Shown here piece after piece: positions 10,360 through 18,605 of a stretch of DNA of 64,000 nt. Position 1 is the first letter of the stretch; each line of letters begins with the position of its first letter. Under the pieces are notes generated by a model that was not told where the DNA came from, made no database searches, and saw only the letters and a list, made by a program, of their open reading frames with translations. The DNA comes from Gracilaria gracilis (taxonomy: Eukaryota > Rhodophyta > Florideophyceae > Gracilariales > Gracilariaceae). The translations under genes and the position numbers were made by a program. Location: NCBI GenBank assembly GCA_030374805.1, contig JARGSG010000015.1:310001-374000 (forward strand). Direction: 5' to 3'.

Positions 10360-10933
10360 CCTGTTGTTTTAACGCAGTGATTCTTTCAAGTGCCGACCAG
10401 TTTCTTGCCACTTGCATGGTTGCTAGGCCATCCTTGTGTTCCATACCGCACAAAACGCACGCTTCAAGCGCCATTCCTGTATGCGTCATACCTTACAAAC
10501 AGCACGGTCATCATTCTATTTGCGACCAATCAACTGTGTTATTATAGCGTTTGGTTACTACCTTTGCACCATTATTCATCAACGTCGCAGTAGTTCTCTC
10601 CTTCAGCTTCGCGTCTGATAAGCGAAGTGGACTACGTACTTGTCATCATGAAGATGGCAACGTTGTACAAGCTACTACACCGCTGGTACCAAGTCGGTCG
10701 TACATACTAGATAGTAGATACTATCTAGCTCTACGTGCGACAGTCTCTACTGCGAGTTTCGTACCGTTACTTGTTTGAGCTTTTTGTAAAATCAGCTTTT
10801 TTTTGTGAGCACGAGTGCGGCACAGGTTGTCACCGATGCGGCATTCGTCCTGCTGTGCGGGACGGATTCATGGGTGTGCATCATCACCATGAGCTTCTGA
10901 TGATTCGCTTTCACAACGCAATTCGCTCGCACC
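10360..10933. other. intergenic region with a 22-bp palindrome
   Basis: No gene recognised in about 570 bp. The notable element is a perfect inverted repeat at 10707-10728, 205 bp before the release-factor start. Confidence 0.4.
10707..10728. promoter_or_regulatory. palindromic GTAGATAC element upstream of release factor gene
   Basis: Perfect 10-bp arms CTAGATAGTA / TACTATCTAG around a GA centre. It shares the GTA-GA-TAC core with the sites near TAF7, SmD1 and Omp85. Function is inferred only. Confidence 0.35.
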
Positions 10934-12349
10934 ATGTTACATGTGAACGGAATCCGACGTCACATATTCCAACTTGCAGGCTCTACAAGACCATATGGTT
11001 TTCTTAAATGGAGAGCCCGCTATAGACCTTGTTCCACTACTTCCAGCTCGGAATCGCCTATAAACGCTCTGAGTTCTGATGACGTACACAATCTCTTTTC
11101 TCATTTAGCACCGCTCGTGTTACGGTCAAAAACAGAACATGACACCCTTGCCAAGCAGAGAAGCAGCAATTCTTTCGATGCATCGCAACAAGCTCAACTT
11201 AACGCACTCGCTCCAATTGCATCATTGGCTGAGTCGTTGGATGTTCTTCAGACTCAACTTCGGGACACGTTCCAAATTTTGGAAGAGAGCGATCACGGTT
11301 CTGATTCAGAGATGCGACAACTGGCTTTGGATGAGATTCAGCTGTTACAAGCAGAGAAGCGCCAATCCGCATCACAAATAATGTCATATCTACTGCAACA
11401 AGCATGCAATGAAGATGCAGAGCCCGATCGATCGCAATCCACTCCTCAATCTGGAACAAGCAGCGCCATTCTGGAAATAAGGGCAGGTGCTGGGGGAGAT
11501 GAAGCGGCCCTATTCGTATCTGTTCTCTTCACAATGTACGAAAAGTTAGCTATACGTAAGGGATGGAAGTCGAGAATTTTGTCCCAGTCGATGACTTCGT
11601 TGGGGGGACTACGTGAGTTGATTCTGCGAATCACCGGGCCCCTAGTTTACGAAACTGTGCGCCTCGAGGCCGGGGTTCATCGGGTACAAAGAGTGCCCGC
11701 CACAGAGACAAGTGGTAGGGTTCATACGAGTACGGCAAGTGTAGCGGTGTTACGTGATGATGCGCAATTGGCCAAACGTTTTGTTTTACGAGAAAGTGAC
11801 GTGAAGTTTGACGTATACCGTGCAAGTGGGGCTGGGGGTCAACATGTGAACAAAACTGAATCGGCTGTGCGGGCAACGCATGTTCCAACTGGATTGGTGG
11901 CAACCAGCCAGGAGGATCGGTCGCAGCACCGCAACAAGGCAATTGCAATGGAAGCGTTAGCGGCTCGTCTAGCGGCCAAGCTCGCAGCGGAAGAAGCTGC
12001 GAAAAGAGTGAGCGAACGTAGGGCGCAGCTGGGCAGCACAATGGGCGAGCGAAGTGATAGAATACGAACATACAACTATCAGCAGCGCAGGGTGACAGAT
12101 CACCGTATCGTACCATCGACGGGGTTGCTGGAGATTGTGCCGTCTGCAAGAGACGTTGTTGGAGATAAGAGTGTGGGGCTAGATAATGTGCTACAGGGCG
12201 GTGCGGAACTTGAACGGTTAATCGGGGGCGTTTCCAGAGCTCGAGAGCTAGAGACGTTACATGTGCTAATTGGAGAAGCAAAGAAGTTGAGAAGCACGAC
12301 TTCTGACCAGTTGTGTGATAGATTTGCAGTGGGAATGGAAGCGGTATGA
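10934..12349 (+). CDS. organellar peptide chain release factor 1 (RF1)
   Basis: Class I release factor that terminates translation at UAA/UAG in mitochondria or plastid. It shows the RF1 stop-codon-reading PAT tripeptide in HRVQRVPATETSGRVHTS, the catalytic GGQ in YRASGAGGQHVNKTESAVR, GAGGDEAALF at the start of domain 2, and the RF1 C-terminus ERSDRIRTYNYQQRRVTDHR. Length is 471 aa; bacterial RF1 is about 360 aa, and the extra 90-100 residues at the N-terminus are Arg/Ser-rich without acids at first, as in an organellar targeting peptide. Mitochondrion versus plastid cannot be decided here. The next gene is convergent, 20 bp away. Confidence 0.92.
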   Translation: MLHVNGIRRHIFQLAGSTRPYGFLKWRARYRPCSTTSSSESPINALSSDDVHNLFSHLAPLVLRSKTEHDTLAKQRSSNSFDASQQAQLNALAPIASLAESLDVLQTQLRDTFQILEESDHGSDSEMRQLALDEIQLLQAEKRQSASQIMSYLLQQACNEDAEPDRSQSTPQSGTSSAILEIRAGAGGDEAALFVSVLFTMYEKLAIRKGWKSRILSQSMTSLGGLRELILRITGPLVYETVRLEAGVHRVQRVPATETSGRVHTSTASVAVLRDDAQLAKRFVLRESDVKFDVYRASGAGGQHVNKTESAVRATHVPTGLVATSQEDRSQHRNKAIAMEALAARLAAKLAAEEAAKRVSERRAQLGSTMGERSDRIRTYNYQQRRVTDHRIVPSTGLLEIVPSARDVVGDKSVGLDNVLQGGAELERLIGGVSRARELETLHVLIGEAKKLRSTTSDQLCDRFAVGMEAV

Positions 12350-12369
12350 AAAGTTGGTGCGGTGGTTGT

Positions 12370-13197
12370 TTACTTGGGATTTGAGGGGGCTGATGAATTA
12401 TTGCCTTCCAATTGCTCTAGATGAGATCTGGCCATCTCTTGAACATAGTTGAAGCCGGATTGATCATCTGAGTTAGAGGAGTGGACAAGAGCGTGAAGGT
12501 GAGTGATGATGGCCTGTTTTTGTTCGGGAGAACCGTTCTGTGCGATTTGTGCCAGAGCTCCAACGGCTGTGGCGGCAACAACCACATCGGCTTGTGTGTC
12601 ACAGGTGGAGAGCAGAATTTGAAAGGCCGTTTGGCTTCCCCTTGCAACGACCTCATCCTTGTCCTTTTGATCGCTGCCAAGGGTGGCCAGACAACCCACG
12701 GTAGCGAGTTTGGAAACGGGGTCGGCAGTTTGCAGGATGTGTTGCAATGCATCGAGAGCATCGGGTGAAAAGTTCTGGCGCAACTCGGGGAAAAACAAAC
12801 CAAGACCGCCAATGGCTTTGGAGCACGACGCGCGCACGGTAGGATTCTGCGTGGATGTGAGCTCGGCCAGAATTGCCGGCAGCGCCGGGGCGCCCGTCAT
12901 GGCGAGCGCCTGTACCGCCGCGCGGCGATAAGCAACCTCCTTCTCATCGAGCAGCGATACGAGACGGGCAATCACCGGCTGCGTGGCGATGTCAGCGAGC
13001 TCGGCCGACGCCTTCTTGCGCAGGTTCTTGTTGACGTGCCTGAGGCGGGAGAACATGAGGTCGATGTCAGGCGCGGGTGGCGGCGGAGCGGCGGAGCATA
13101 CTGGTGGGCGTAGCCGTTGCAACGGCGCGGCGGCGCGCGCGCGCTGGCGGCGCGCGCGCAGCGGCAGCGCGGAGATGAACAGCGGCAGCGGCGCCAT
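12370..13197 (-). CDS. plastid-targeted HEAT-repeat protein (CpcE/F-NblB-like)
   Basis: HEAT-repeat protein of the PBS-lyase superfamily (275 aa). The first 45 or so residues are Ala/Arg/Pro-rich with no acids (MAPLPLFISALPLRARRQRA), typical of a red-algal transit peptide. The core, from about residue 46, holds five to six HEAT units, e.g. NLRKKASAELADIATQPVIA, VAYRRAAVQALAMTGAPALP and VRASCSKAIGGLGLF. Cyanobacterial relatives attach bilins to phycobiliproteins (CpcE/F) or take part in phycobilisome turnover (NblB); HEAT proteins of unknown function also occur in that group. No active-site residue separates these roles. It is head-to-head with the DUF1818-like gene, suggesting co-regulation. 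Confidence 0.72.
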   Translation of the reverse strand: MAPLPLFISALPLRARRQRARAAAPLQRLRPPVCSAAPPPPAPDIDLMFSRLRHVNKNLRKKASAELADIATQPVIARLVSLLDEKEVAYRRAAVQALAMTGAPALPAILAELTSTQNPTVRASCSKAIGGLGLFFPELRQNFSPDALDALQHILQTADPVSKLATVGCLATLGSDQKDKDEVVARGSQTAFQILLSTCDTQADVVVAATAVGALAQIAQNGSPEQKQAIITHLHALVHSSNSDDQSGFNYVQEMARSHLEQLEGNNSSAPSNPK

Positions 13198-13528
13198 GGC
13201 GGTGGCGGGTGTTGGGACTGCGGGGACTTGCCCCCGGGGAGCGGGGGAGAGCGCGCGGGAGCTGGCGGGTGCTTTCTCTCAGCTCAGATGCGGATGCACC
13301 GGCGCTTTCCGCCGCCGTCGCGCCGGTGCCGCGACCGGTGTCTGCGGCTGCGCGCGAGATTGAATCACGTACGTTGCGCGCGAGATTGGATCACGCACGT
13401 TGCGCGCGGTGGCGCGATGTTCCCGTCGCCATTGCCGCGCGCCATCATGGCCCCGCCATCATCGCGTGGCGAGTGTGGCGCAGCTCCCGCTCGCGTGGCG
13501 CACACCTCCCGCGCGCGCCCCATCATCA
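13198..13528. promoter_or_regulatory. GC-rich bidirectional promoter (HEAT gene / DUF1818-like gene)
   Basis: 330 bp of very GC-rich sequence between two divergent plastid-protein genes. A short repeat CGCGAGATTG-ATCACG occurs twice around 13352-13398. Bidirectional promoter function is inferred. Confidence 0.4.
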
Positions 13529-14536
13529 ATGGTGAACGCGTTCTTGGCGCCCGCGCCCGTGGCGTCGCGCGCGCGGCGGCTCACCCCGGCCGTCTGCCCG
13601 CGCGCGGCGCGCGGCGCGCCCGTGCGCTGGAGCTGCTGCGCGTCGCCGCTGGACCCCGTGGAGGCGGCCGTCGCCGATGGCGAGACGCTTCGCCAGCAGC
13701 TGGCCGCCGTTTCCGACTCGCGGCGCAAGCAGGCCGAGCGCACCAATGAGGCGCTCATGAACATGGCCGCGCAGATCTCCGCCATTACCGCCAAGCTGCG
13801 CGCCGACGCTGGCATGCCGCCCGTGGCTGACCCCCCGCCGCCTAGCGCCGCTGTCGACCGCGCTGTTGCCACCCCGTCGGTTGTTTCGGAAGATGACGCT
13901 TCTTCGGCCGCCGATGAGCCGTATATGGACCCGAAGAACTTTGGATACGAGTCCACGGCGGGCTGGCAGGTGCTGGAGGCTAGTGAGCACTTGCCGGAGA
14001 ATGAGCGTGATTTGCAGTTCCGTATTGAGTGTGACATGCATGGCTGCTCTTTGATTGAGGTCAAACGTGATGCTCCCCCTGGGCCGGGCGTTCGCCACAA
14101 CTTCATTCAATCCGGTGTCGGCTTTCGCGTCGGCTTTGACCCGGAGGCGCCGAAAAGTTTCTGCGCCATGGTTGGAAACGATCAGTGGCTCGTTGCGCTT
14201 AGCTACGATGAGATTCGTCACTTCAAGCGCCTTTGCCTTTCGTTGCAGAAGCGCATGGATCGTATTGGACGCGGCGAAGAGGACCCTCCCGTCAAGAAGC
14301 CGGCTGTGAGGAGGAGTGGCGATGGCATGTTCAATATGAGGGTTGCTAGAGCCGGTTTGGATTGCTCCGTTGAGCATGAATCTAAGCTTGTCTGGGCTCA
14401 GGCACTTGGGCAGCCGGCTTCCGGCAAGTATTGTATCAGGGCTATCTTTATGGAGGGCCGACAGAGTGAATGTTTCTGGGCTAGTGAGACCGTGCCTAAT
14501 CTACTGGCCGCCTTGAATAAGTTAGGAATTGAATAA
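13529..14536 (+). CDS. plastid protein with DUF1818-like C-terminal domain
   Basis: 335 aa from the ATG at 13529 (MVNAFLAPAPVASRARRL), whose N-terminus is Arg/Ala/Pro-rich and looks like a plastid transit peptide; the longer frame from 13400 is not needed. A coiled-coil stretch follows (about residues 45-95). The last 150 residues resemble the cyanobacterial DUF1818 family: GVGFRVGFDPEAPKSFCAMV, WLVALSYDEIRHFKRLC, ESKLVWAQALGQP and SECFWASETVPNLLAALNKL. The region before it (FRIECDMHGCSLIEV) is unassigned. Function is unknown; the family is conserved in cyanobacteria, so endosymbiotic origin is likely. The stop overlaps AATAAA (14532-14537). Confidence 0.62.
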   Translation: MVNAFLAPAPVASRARRLTPAVCPRAARGAPVRWSCCASPLDPVEAAVADGETLRQQLAAVSDSRRKQAERTNEALMNMAAQISAITAKLRADAGMPPVADPPPPSAAVDRAVATPSVVSEDDASSAADEPYMDPKNFGYESTAGWQVLEASEHLPENERDLQFRIECDMHGCSLIEVKRDAPPGPGVRHNFIQSGVGFRVGFDPEAPKSFCAMVGNDQWLVALSYDEIRHFKRLCLSLQKRMDRIGRGEEDPPVKKPAVRRSGDGMFNMRVARAGLDCSVEHESKLVWAQALGQPASGKYCIRAIFMEGRQSECFWASETVPNLLAALNKLGIE

Positions 14537-14715
14537 ACGCTTAGCACACGCTAAACTCATTTGGCTTTCGCTTTCTCGAGCACACATGTGCAGAGCGCTC
14601 TGGTCGTCGCTATATTTCTACAAGTTGTGTATCACTCATTATCAACACAAGCTCAATAGCATTGCAGCCGCCGCTTCACCTGCCACGTTGTGAATGAGAT
14701 GGCCTTTTATGCTCA

Positions 14716-15735
14716 TCAGAAACGGAACAAGTAGAACACCACAAAGATACCGGCACTCAACGCGAAGATCGATAGGAACGAAAACGTAAACGACAGGAAG
14801 AAGGTGATTAACGCAAACCCAATCTTGCCAGCGATGAAAAGTACGAACAAAGCAAGCAATGTGTATCCGACTTTCGCAGCTTGCTCATCAACACTATTCA
14901 CGTTTCCCACAAACATACTCATAAGCTTCTTCGGACCGCGTAGACCAGTCGATGTTTCAACCGGACCCTCAACATCAGGTAAGTCTTCCATATCAGGTAG
15001 ACCATCACCACCACCAAATAAGGAACTTCCCTGTCGTCGATACGAAGGTGGTCCTGTGGTAGTTTCATAGACGTAATCGCGAAACTCTTCGTTTTCTGGA
15101 TCATCCCATGCTATTCTATCGGGCGGCAAATCTTTGAGAAAGTTGCCAATGAAGGTGGAATCTCCGGGCTTGGTGTTTCGAAGACGGACTGCTGCCTCGG
15201 CGCGACGGATGAGAAAGTTTGCCAGTTGTTTGGGAAGTTTTGATCGCAGACGTTGTTTCTCTTCTTCAGTTAGAGGCTCTAATGCTTTTGAAACGTCTAG
15301 TGTGTCCCAGAGTGGCTTGCCGTCTTCTTCGAAAATAGCTTGGTAATCAGCGTATGATGCTTCCTCCTCTACCTCCACGTCGATTTCCTCCTCCTCCTCT
15401 TCTTCGTCGTCGCCGTCTTCTAGCGGTTTTTGTGCTTGTGGTTGCCGCTGTTCCTGGCCAGATACATCGATGCTCTGTTCTGAATCTTCTTCTGAATCTG
15501 CTTCTGATTGGTTACGTTCTGGTTTTGAATTTGAAACTTCCATCCGTACGCGTTTGGCACGACACCGGGGACGAGAATACTTTACGCGAGTGAGGCGCGG
15601 GCATTGTAGAGAGCTTGACGACGAAGTCAGGGACGGAAGGCAACAGGGAAGCGGTTGCGAAAAGGCTGGTTGTACAAGGCTTAGCGGACGGGGATAAATA
15701 GACCGCAGCCTTCCGGATTGTGGTGATGAGCACAT
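14716..15735 (-). CDS. unknown plastid-like membrane protein with acidic linker
   Basis: Not recognised. 339 aa from the ATG at 15735 (the longer frame begins at a TTG). The N-terminus (about 60 residues) is rich in Ser, Pro, Arg and Leu without acids, like a transit peptide. It is followed by a highly acidic tract with a DGDDEEEEEEEIDVEVEEEA run, and then a helical segment with conserved-looking KQRLRSKLPKQLANFLIRR. The C-terminus has two adjacent hydrophobic segments (VGYTLLALFVLFIAGKIGFA and a second ending FVVFYLFRF). Likely a plastid inner-membrane or thylakoid protein. Convergent with the DUF1818-like gene. Confidence 0.6.
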   Translation of the reverse strand: MCSSPQSGRLRSIYPRPLSLVQPAFSQPLPCCLPSLTSSSSSLQCPRLTRVKYSRPRCRAKRVRMEVSNSKPERNQSEADSEEDSEQSIDVSGQEQRQPQAQKPLEDGDDEEEEEEEIDVEVEEEASYADYQAIFEEDGKPLWDTLDVSKALEPLTEEEKQRLRSKLPKQLANFLIRRAEAAVRLRNTKPGDSTFIGNFLKDLPPDRIAWDDPENEEFRDYVYETTTGPPSYRRQGSSLFGGGDGLPDMEDLPDVEGPVETSTGLRGPKKLMSMFVGNVNSVDEQAAKVGYTLLALFVLFIAGKIGFALITFFLSFTFSFLSIFALSAGIFVVFYLFRF

Positions 15736-16135
15736 TGCGAGCAGAGTTTCAAGATTCGGAGACGGTACCAATTTGCTTAACGGAGTAACGTTCAGCTACA
15801 AAGGCTGAGATAGAGCTACTCAAGGATGAAAATCTGAGCAGCAGTTCTGACAACTTGGTGTTGATTCTCGGTGGCACAAACAGCCAATAAGATGTTGAGG
15901 TGGATCCATGGCGATGACGGAGATCTGATTGCAGACCGATTGCATAATGCGATTTGGTTGCAGCGAAAACCGAAGGCACTTCAAATTCAGATTGCGCTCT
16001 CGGTGCTGCCGGAGTGCATCCCGCGACTTGCACCTCGTCCTCCCAGTCGCCCATTCGATCTCTTCGCCTTGAAAGCATATCACCCACGCCACCGCCACTA
16101 CATCGTTCTGCCCGACCGCATTGCTTCTATCCACA
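15736..16135. other. intergenic region between divergent plastid-protein genes
   Basis: 400 bp with no supported gene; the overlapping frames on both strands have no domains. Probably a shared promoter. Confidence 0.35.
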
Positions 16136-16630
16136 ATGGCTTTTATACCATACCTTCCCTCCGCCCTACCATCAGCTACCCTCCCGAGTCTCACCAGATC
16201 ACCACTACGCCCTAGAGCGCGTCAGACACCCACTCCGCTCCGCTTCCCACACATGTCGGCCAGCGCAGAAACTACGAGGCAGCAAACCTTCGAATCGACC
16301 TGGCAAGAGATGGCAGACCGTATGCGAGACACGAATGAAACCCTGCCACTGGCAGACTGGCATCACATCTTGGACGTATGCATCCGCACAAACGAAACGC
16401 CAGAAAAGGGTATTTGGATACTCAATCTAATGAGAGAGGTTGATGTCAAGCCTACTGCTGGTACATATGAACGCATTTTGACGCTCTGTGACGAGAAGAA
16501 TGACCGTGCGGCCGCTTTCCACTTAGTAGAACTCATGTTCAAAGACAAGATTTTATTAGGTGATGTGCAGTTACCAGAAGGAATGGAAGAGATGCTTCGA
16601 ACTATTCTGCCTCCAGAGGCATTTGAGTAG
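16136..16630 (+). CDS. short PPR-like protein, probably plastid-targeted
   Basis: 164 aa from the ATG at 16136 (MAFIPYLPSALPSATLPSL); the frame extends upstream only to a TTG. The first 35-40 residues are Ser/Pro/Arg-rich with no acids, as in a transit peptide. The body reads as about two pentatricopeptide-type helical hairpins: LADWHHILDVCIRTNETPEK with GIWILNLMREVDVKPTAGTY, then ERILTLCDEKNDRAAAFHLV with ELMFKDKI. PPR proteins usually bind organellar RNA. This one is far shorter than typical PPR factors, so its RNA role is uncertain. Confidence 0.6.
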   Translation: MAFIPYLPSALPSATLPSLTRSPLRPRARQTPTPLRFPHMSASAETTRQQTFESTWQEMADRMRDTNETLPLADWHHILDVCIRTNETPEKGIWILNLMREVDVKPTAGTYERILTLCDEKNDRAAAFHLVELMFKDKILLGDVQLPEGMEEMLRTILPPEAFE

Positions 16631-16689
16631 GCTTTATGCATTTAGTGCAGTCTCACGGCAAACAACCGCAGAATAAACAAGAGCGTGAA

Positions 16690-17628
16690 TCATGCCAACA
16701 TACTGTTGACCCCGGATGGTACGAACGGCAACACCCATCTCACAAGCGGTCTTTCCAGCGCGCCAGCAGTAATGTCGATACCGAACACTTTGTATACAGC
16801 ACGTAGTGGTGTGAGTAGCGCATTCGCAACACTTGCCTCAACACTAGTGGTATATGAACTGACGCGGAAGCCATCAACAACTAGTTCGCCGTCAAAGGTG
16901 TGCGGGTTATAAAGTCCCTTCCGCCACACGTTCTGTACATCTAACACCTTCGTAAACGAGGCGTCCGCTAATTGTAATTCATCGCCCGGTCGTAATGATT
17001 TGGCTGCGATGAGAGCGTTTCTTGTGTACACATAGTGACCAGCGGTTACGGTGAGCGCTCCCTTCTCTGTGATCAGACTCTTAAACGGAAAGAAAGAAGT
17101 CTGAACGCGGTGTGAAAAGGTAAACACCTCACTGTAACGCTGTTCATTGTGGCTGGCCACTCGCACCTCATCTCCAACCTGTAGTTGACGCATTGCAATG
17201 TCTCCCCGATTCAAAGTATGTACAGTGGCATCAGCCGGGAAACACAAGTCGTCGTCATCGTCGTCATCGTCGTCATCGCCAAAATCGAAAAAGTCAGACT
17301 CATCTTGTTCTTGTTCTTCTTCACCGACAAACTCGTCTTCATCGTCATCACCGCCAAAGCCACCAGGGCGACGGCCTGGTCTCCTGAAGGGTCTTCGGCG
17401 AGAATTGGATCCTACTGAGCCGCGCGACCCGCTCGACCCTCGCGAACCGCCACCTCCGCGAGACTTGCGGAGAGTAGCGGACGTACCGTACCAATTACGA
17501 TGTTTCAACGGGGTGAGACATAATGACTTGGGGTCGTTCTCGTCGCAAGGGGCAATGGACGCTGTACAAACGGAAATGAATAGTAGAACGCAAACAACAG
17601 AGCTGAACGGGAACGGCTTGATCATCAT
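16690..17628 (-). CDS. secreted Hint-domain (Hog/intein-type) protein
   Basis: 312 aa, ATG at 17628 with a second ATG at the next codon. Residues 1-24 form a signal peptide (hydrophobic VVCVLLFISVCTASIA). Then come an Arg/Gly/Ser-rich basic segment (about 55-92) and an Asp/Glu-rich segment (93-126) ending in a run of nine Asp. The Hint domain starts at Cys128 (CFPADATVHTLNRGDIAMRQ), the residue that performs the N-S shift in hedgehog and inteins, followed by LQVGDEV and the block-B TVTAGHYVYT (Thr194, His197). No C-terminal His-Asn is visible, as in hedgehog-type Hog domains. So it may be a self-cleaving secreted precursor releasing an RG/acidic N-terminal part; cleavage is inferred. Confidence 0.82.
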   Translation of the reverse strand: MMIKPFPFSSVVCVLLFISVCTASIAPCDENDPKSLCLTPLKHRNWYGTSATLRKSRGGGGSRGSSGSRGSVGSNSRRRPFRRPGRRPGGFGGDDDEDEFVGEEEQEQDESDFFDFGDDDDDDDDDDLCFPADATVHTLNRGDIAMRQLQVGDEVRVASHNEQRYSEVFTFSHRVQTSFFPFKSLITEKGALTVTAGHYVYTRNALIAAKSLRPGDELQLADASFTKVLDVQNVWRKGLYNPHTFDGELVVDGFRVSSYTTSVEASVANALLTPLRAVYKVFGIDITAGALERPLVRWVLPFVPSGVNSMLA

Positions 17629-18233
17629 CAGCGGGGGTTGAGCACCACGGCATCACGGAAAATACGACAACTTAACTGGCGCTTAAATAGTAGCGTCGCC
17701 AAGCCGAAGTGCTGTACGGAGAAATAGAAACAGTTTCGTTGGAAAGGCGCAAAACAGTGTGGACGATGCAGCGGCTGCAACGAGAGGGCCATTTGGCCTC
17801 ACGGGCTCCGTGACGTCATGGACTGCTTTTCAAAACTGGGGCTCGTCACGACAACGCATCTCACACGTACCGTTTGGGCTCCACGGTTACACGAGTCATA
17901 GCCCGAACAATTTGCCACCGACAAAGCCGTGGCACGAACTGCCCACCTCTCTGTGACGGCCGAGGCCAAAGGCTTTGATGATCCCACCGCCACAAGTGAA
18001 GCCCTTCGTCTGGCAGAGTCAATCTCAAAACGCCTTCAACGCCTTTCAGCTCGCAAAAGTGCAATTGTGGACGCTAAAGGGTTACCTTCGAAGGCAGACG
18101 TTCTGCTAGATAACATATTATGTCTTTCTTGGTCGCCGCTGCGCGTCTCTTTCCGCGATCGACGCATTCCGTGACACGCCGCCAGCATGTTTCGTTGTTT
18201 TGTACAACGAGCGCCAATCAACCGCCGCTGACC
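17629..18233. other. intergenic region upstream of the small spliced gene
   Basis: About 600 bp. A plus-strand frame at 17929-18174 has helical composition but a non-ATG start and no link to neighbours, so I do not call it. It probably contains promoters for the flanking divergent genes. Confidence 0.35.
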
Positions 18234-18586
18234 ATGGATCACGTCAACAATCTTTTCTCAGAGGCAAACATGAGTCTTCAAGAGTGAGTTCCGCCTTTGA
18301 GAGTGGCGTTCAGCGCATCCTTCGTCAACTATTCATAACGATCACCATTCCATCAACCGCTCTAACAGTTTGCAGTGCACACGAGTCTCTAGGCACGGTC
18401 TACTTTGAGGACGATTTTCAGGACGCCAAGATCGCCACGCAACAAACTCTACAGGCATTCGAAACTCTTTTGCACAAAAGCACGCCGCAACAACGAGAGG
18501 CCTTGCTCGCCGCCAACCGTCCGAAGATGGCCCAACTTGAACAACAATTCAAATCACTTGAACATACGCTCATCCACGACGATTAA
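18234..18586 (+). CDS. small coiled-coil protein, two exons
   Basis: Not recognised. Exon 1 is 18234-18283 and exon 2 is 18376-18586, joined across a 92-bp GT-AG intron (donor GTGAGT, acceptor TTGCAG). The join keeps phase and yields about 86 aa beginning MDHVNNLFSEANMSLQ and ending EHTLIHDD. The product is hydrophilic and helical, with heptad-like spacing in AKIATQQTLQAFETLLHK and QLEQQFKSLEHTL, suggesting a small coiled-coil adaptor subunit. USB1 starts only 20 bp downstream of its stop on the same strand, so the two genes are very tightly packed. Confidence 0.65.
18284..18375 (+). other. intron of the small coiled-coil gene
   Basis: 92 bp, GTGAGT donor and TTGCAG acceptor. Without it the frame after the ATG ends within 17 codons. 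Confidence 0.75.
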
Positions 18587-18605
18587 TCGTTCAATCATAC
18601 AACCA

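Noticed and set aside
13526-14377. Minus-strand open frame of 283 codons opposite the DUF1818-like gene
   Set aside because: Shadow frame caused by high GC; the plus strand has the conserved motifs.
18405-18605. Extension of USB1 upstream over the neighbouring exon
   Set aside because: It overlaps the coding exon of the small coiled-coil gene in another frame and has no family similarity.
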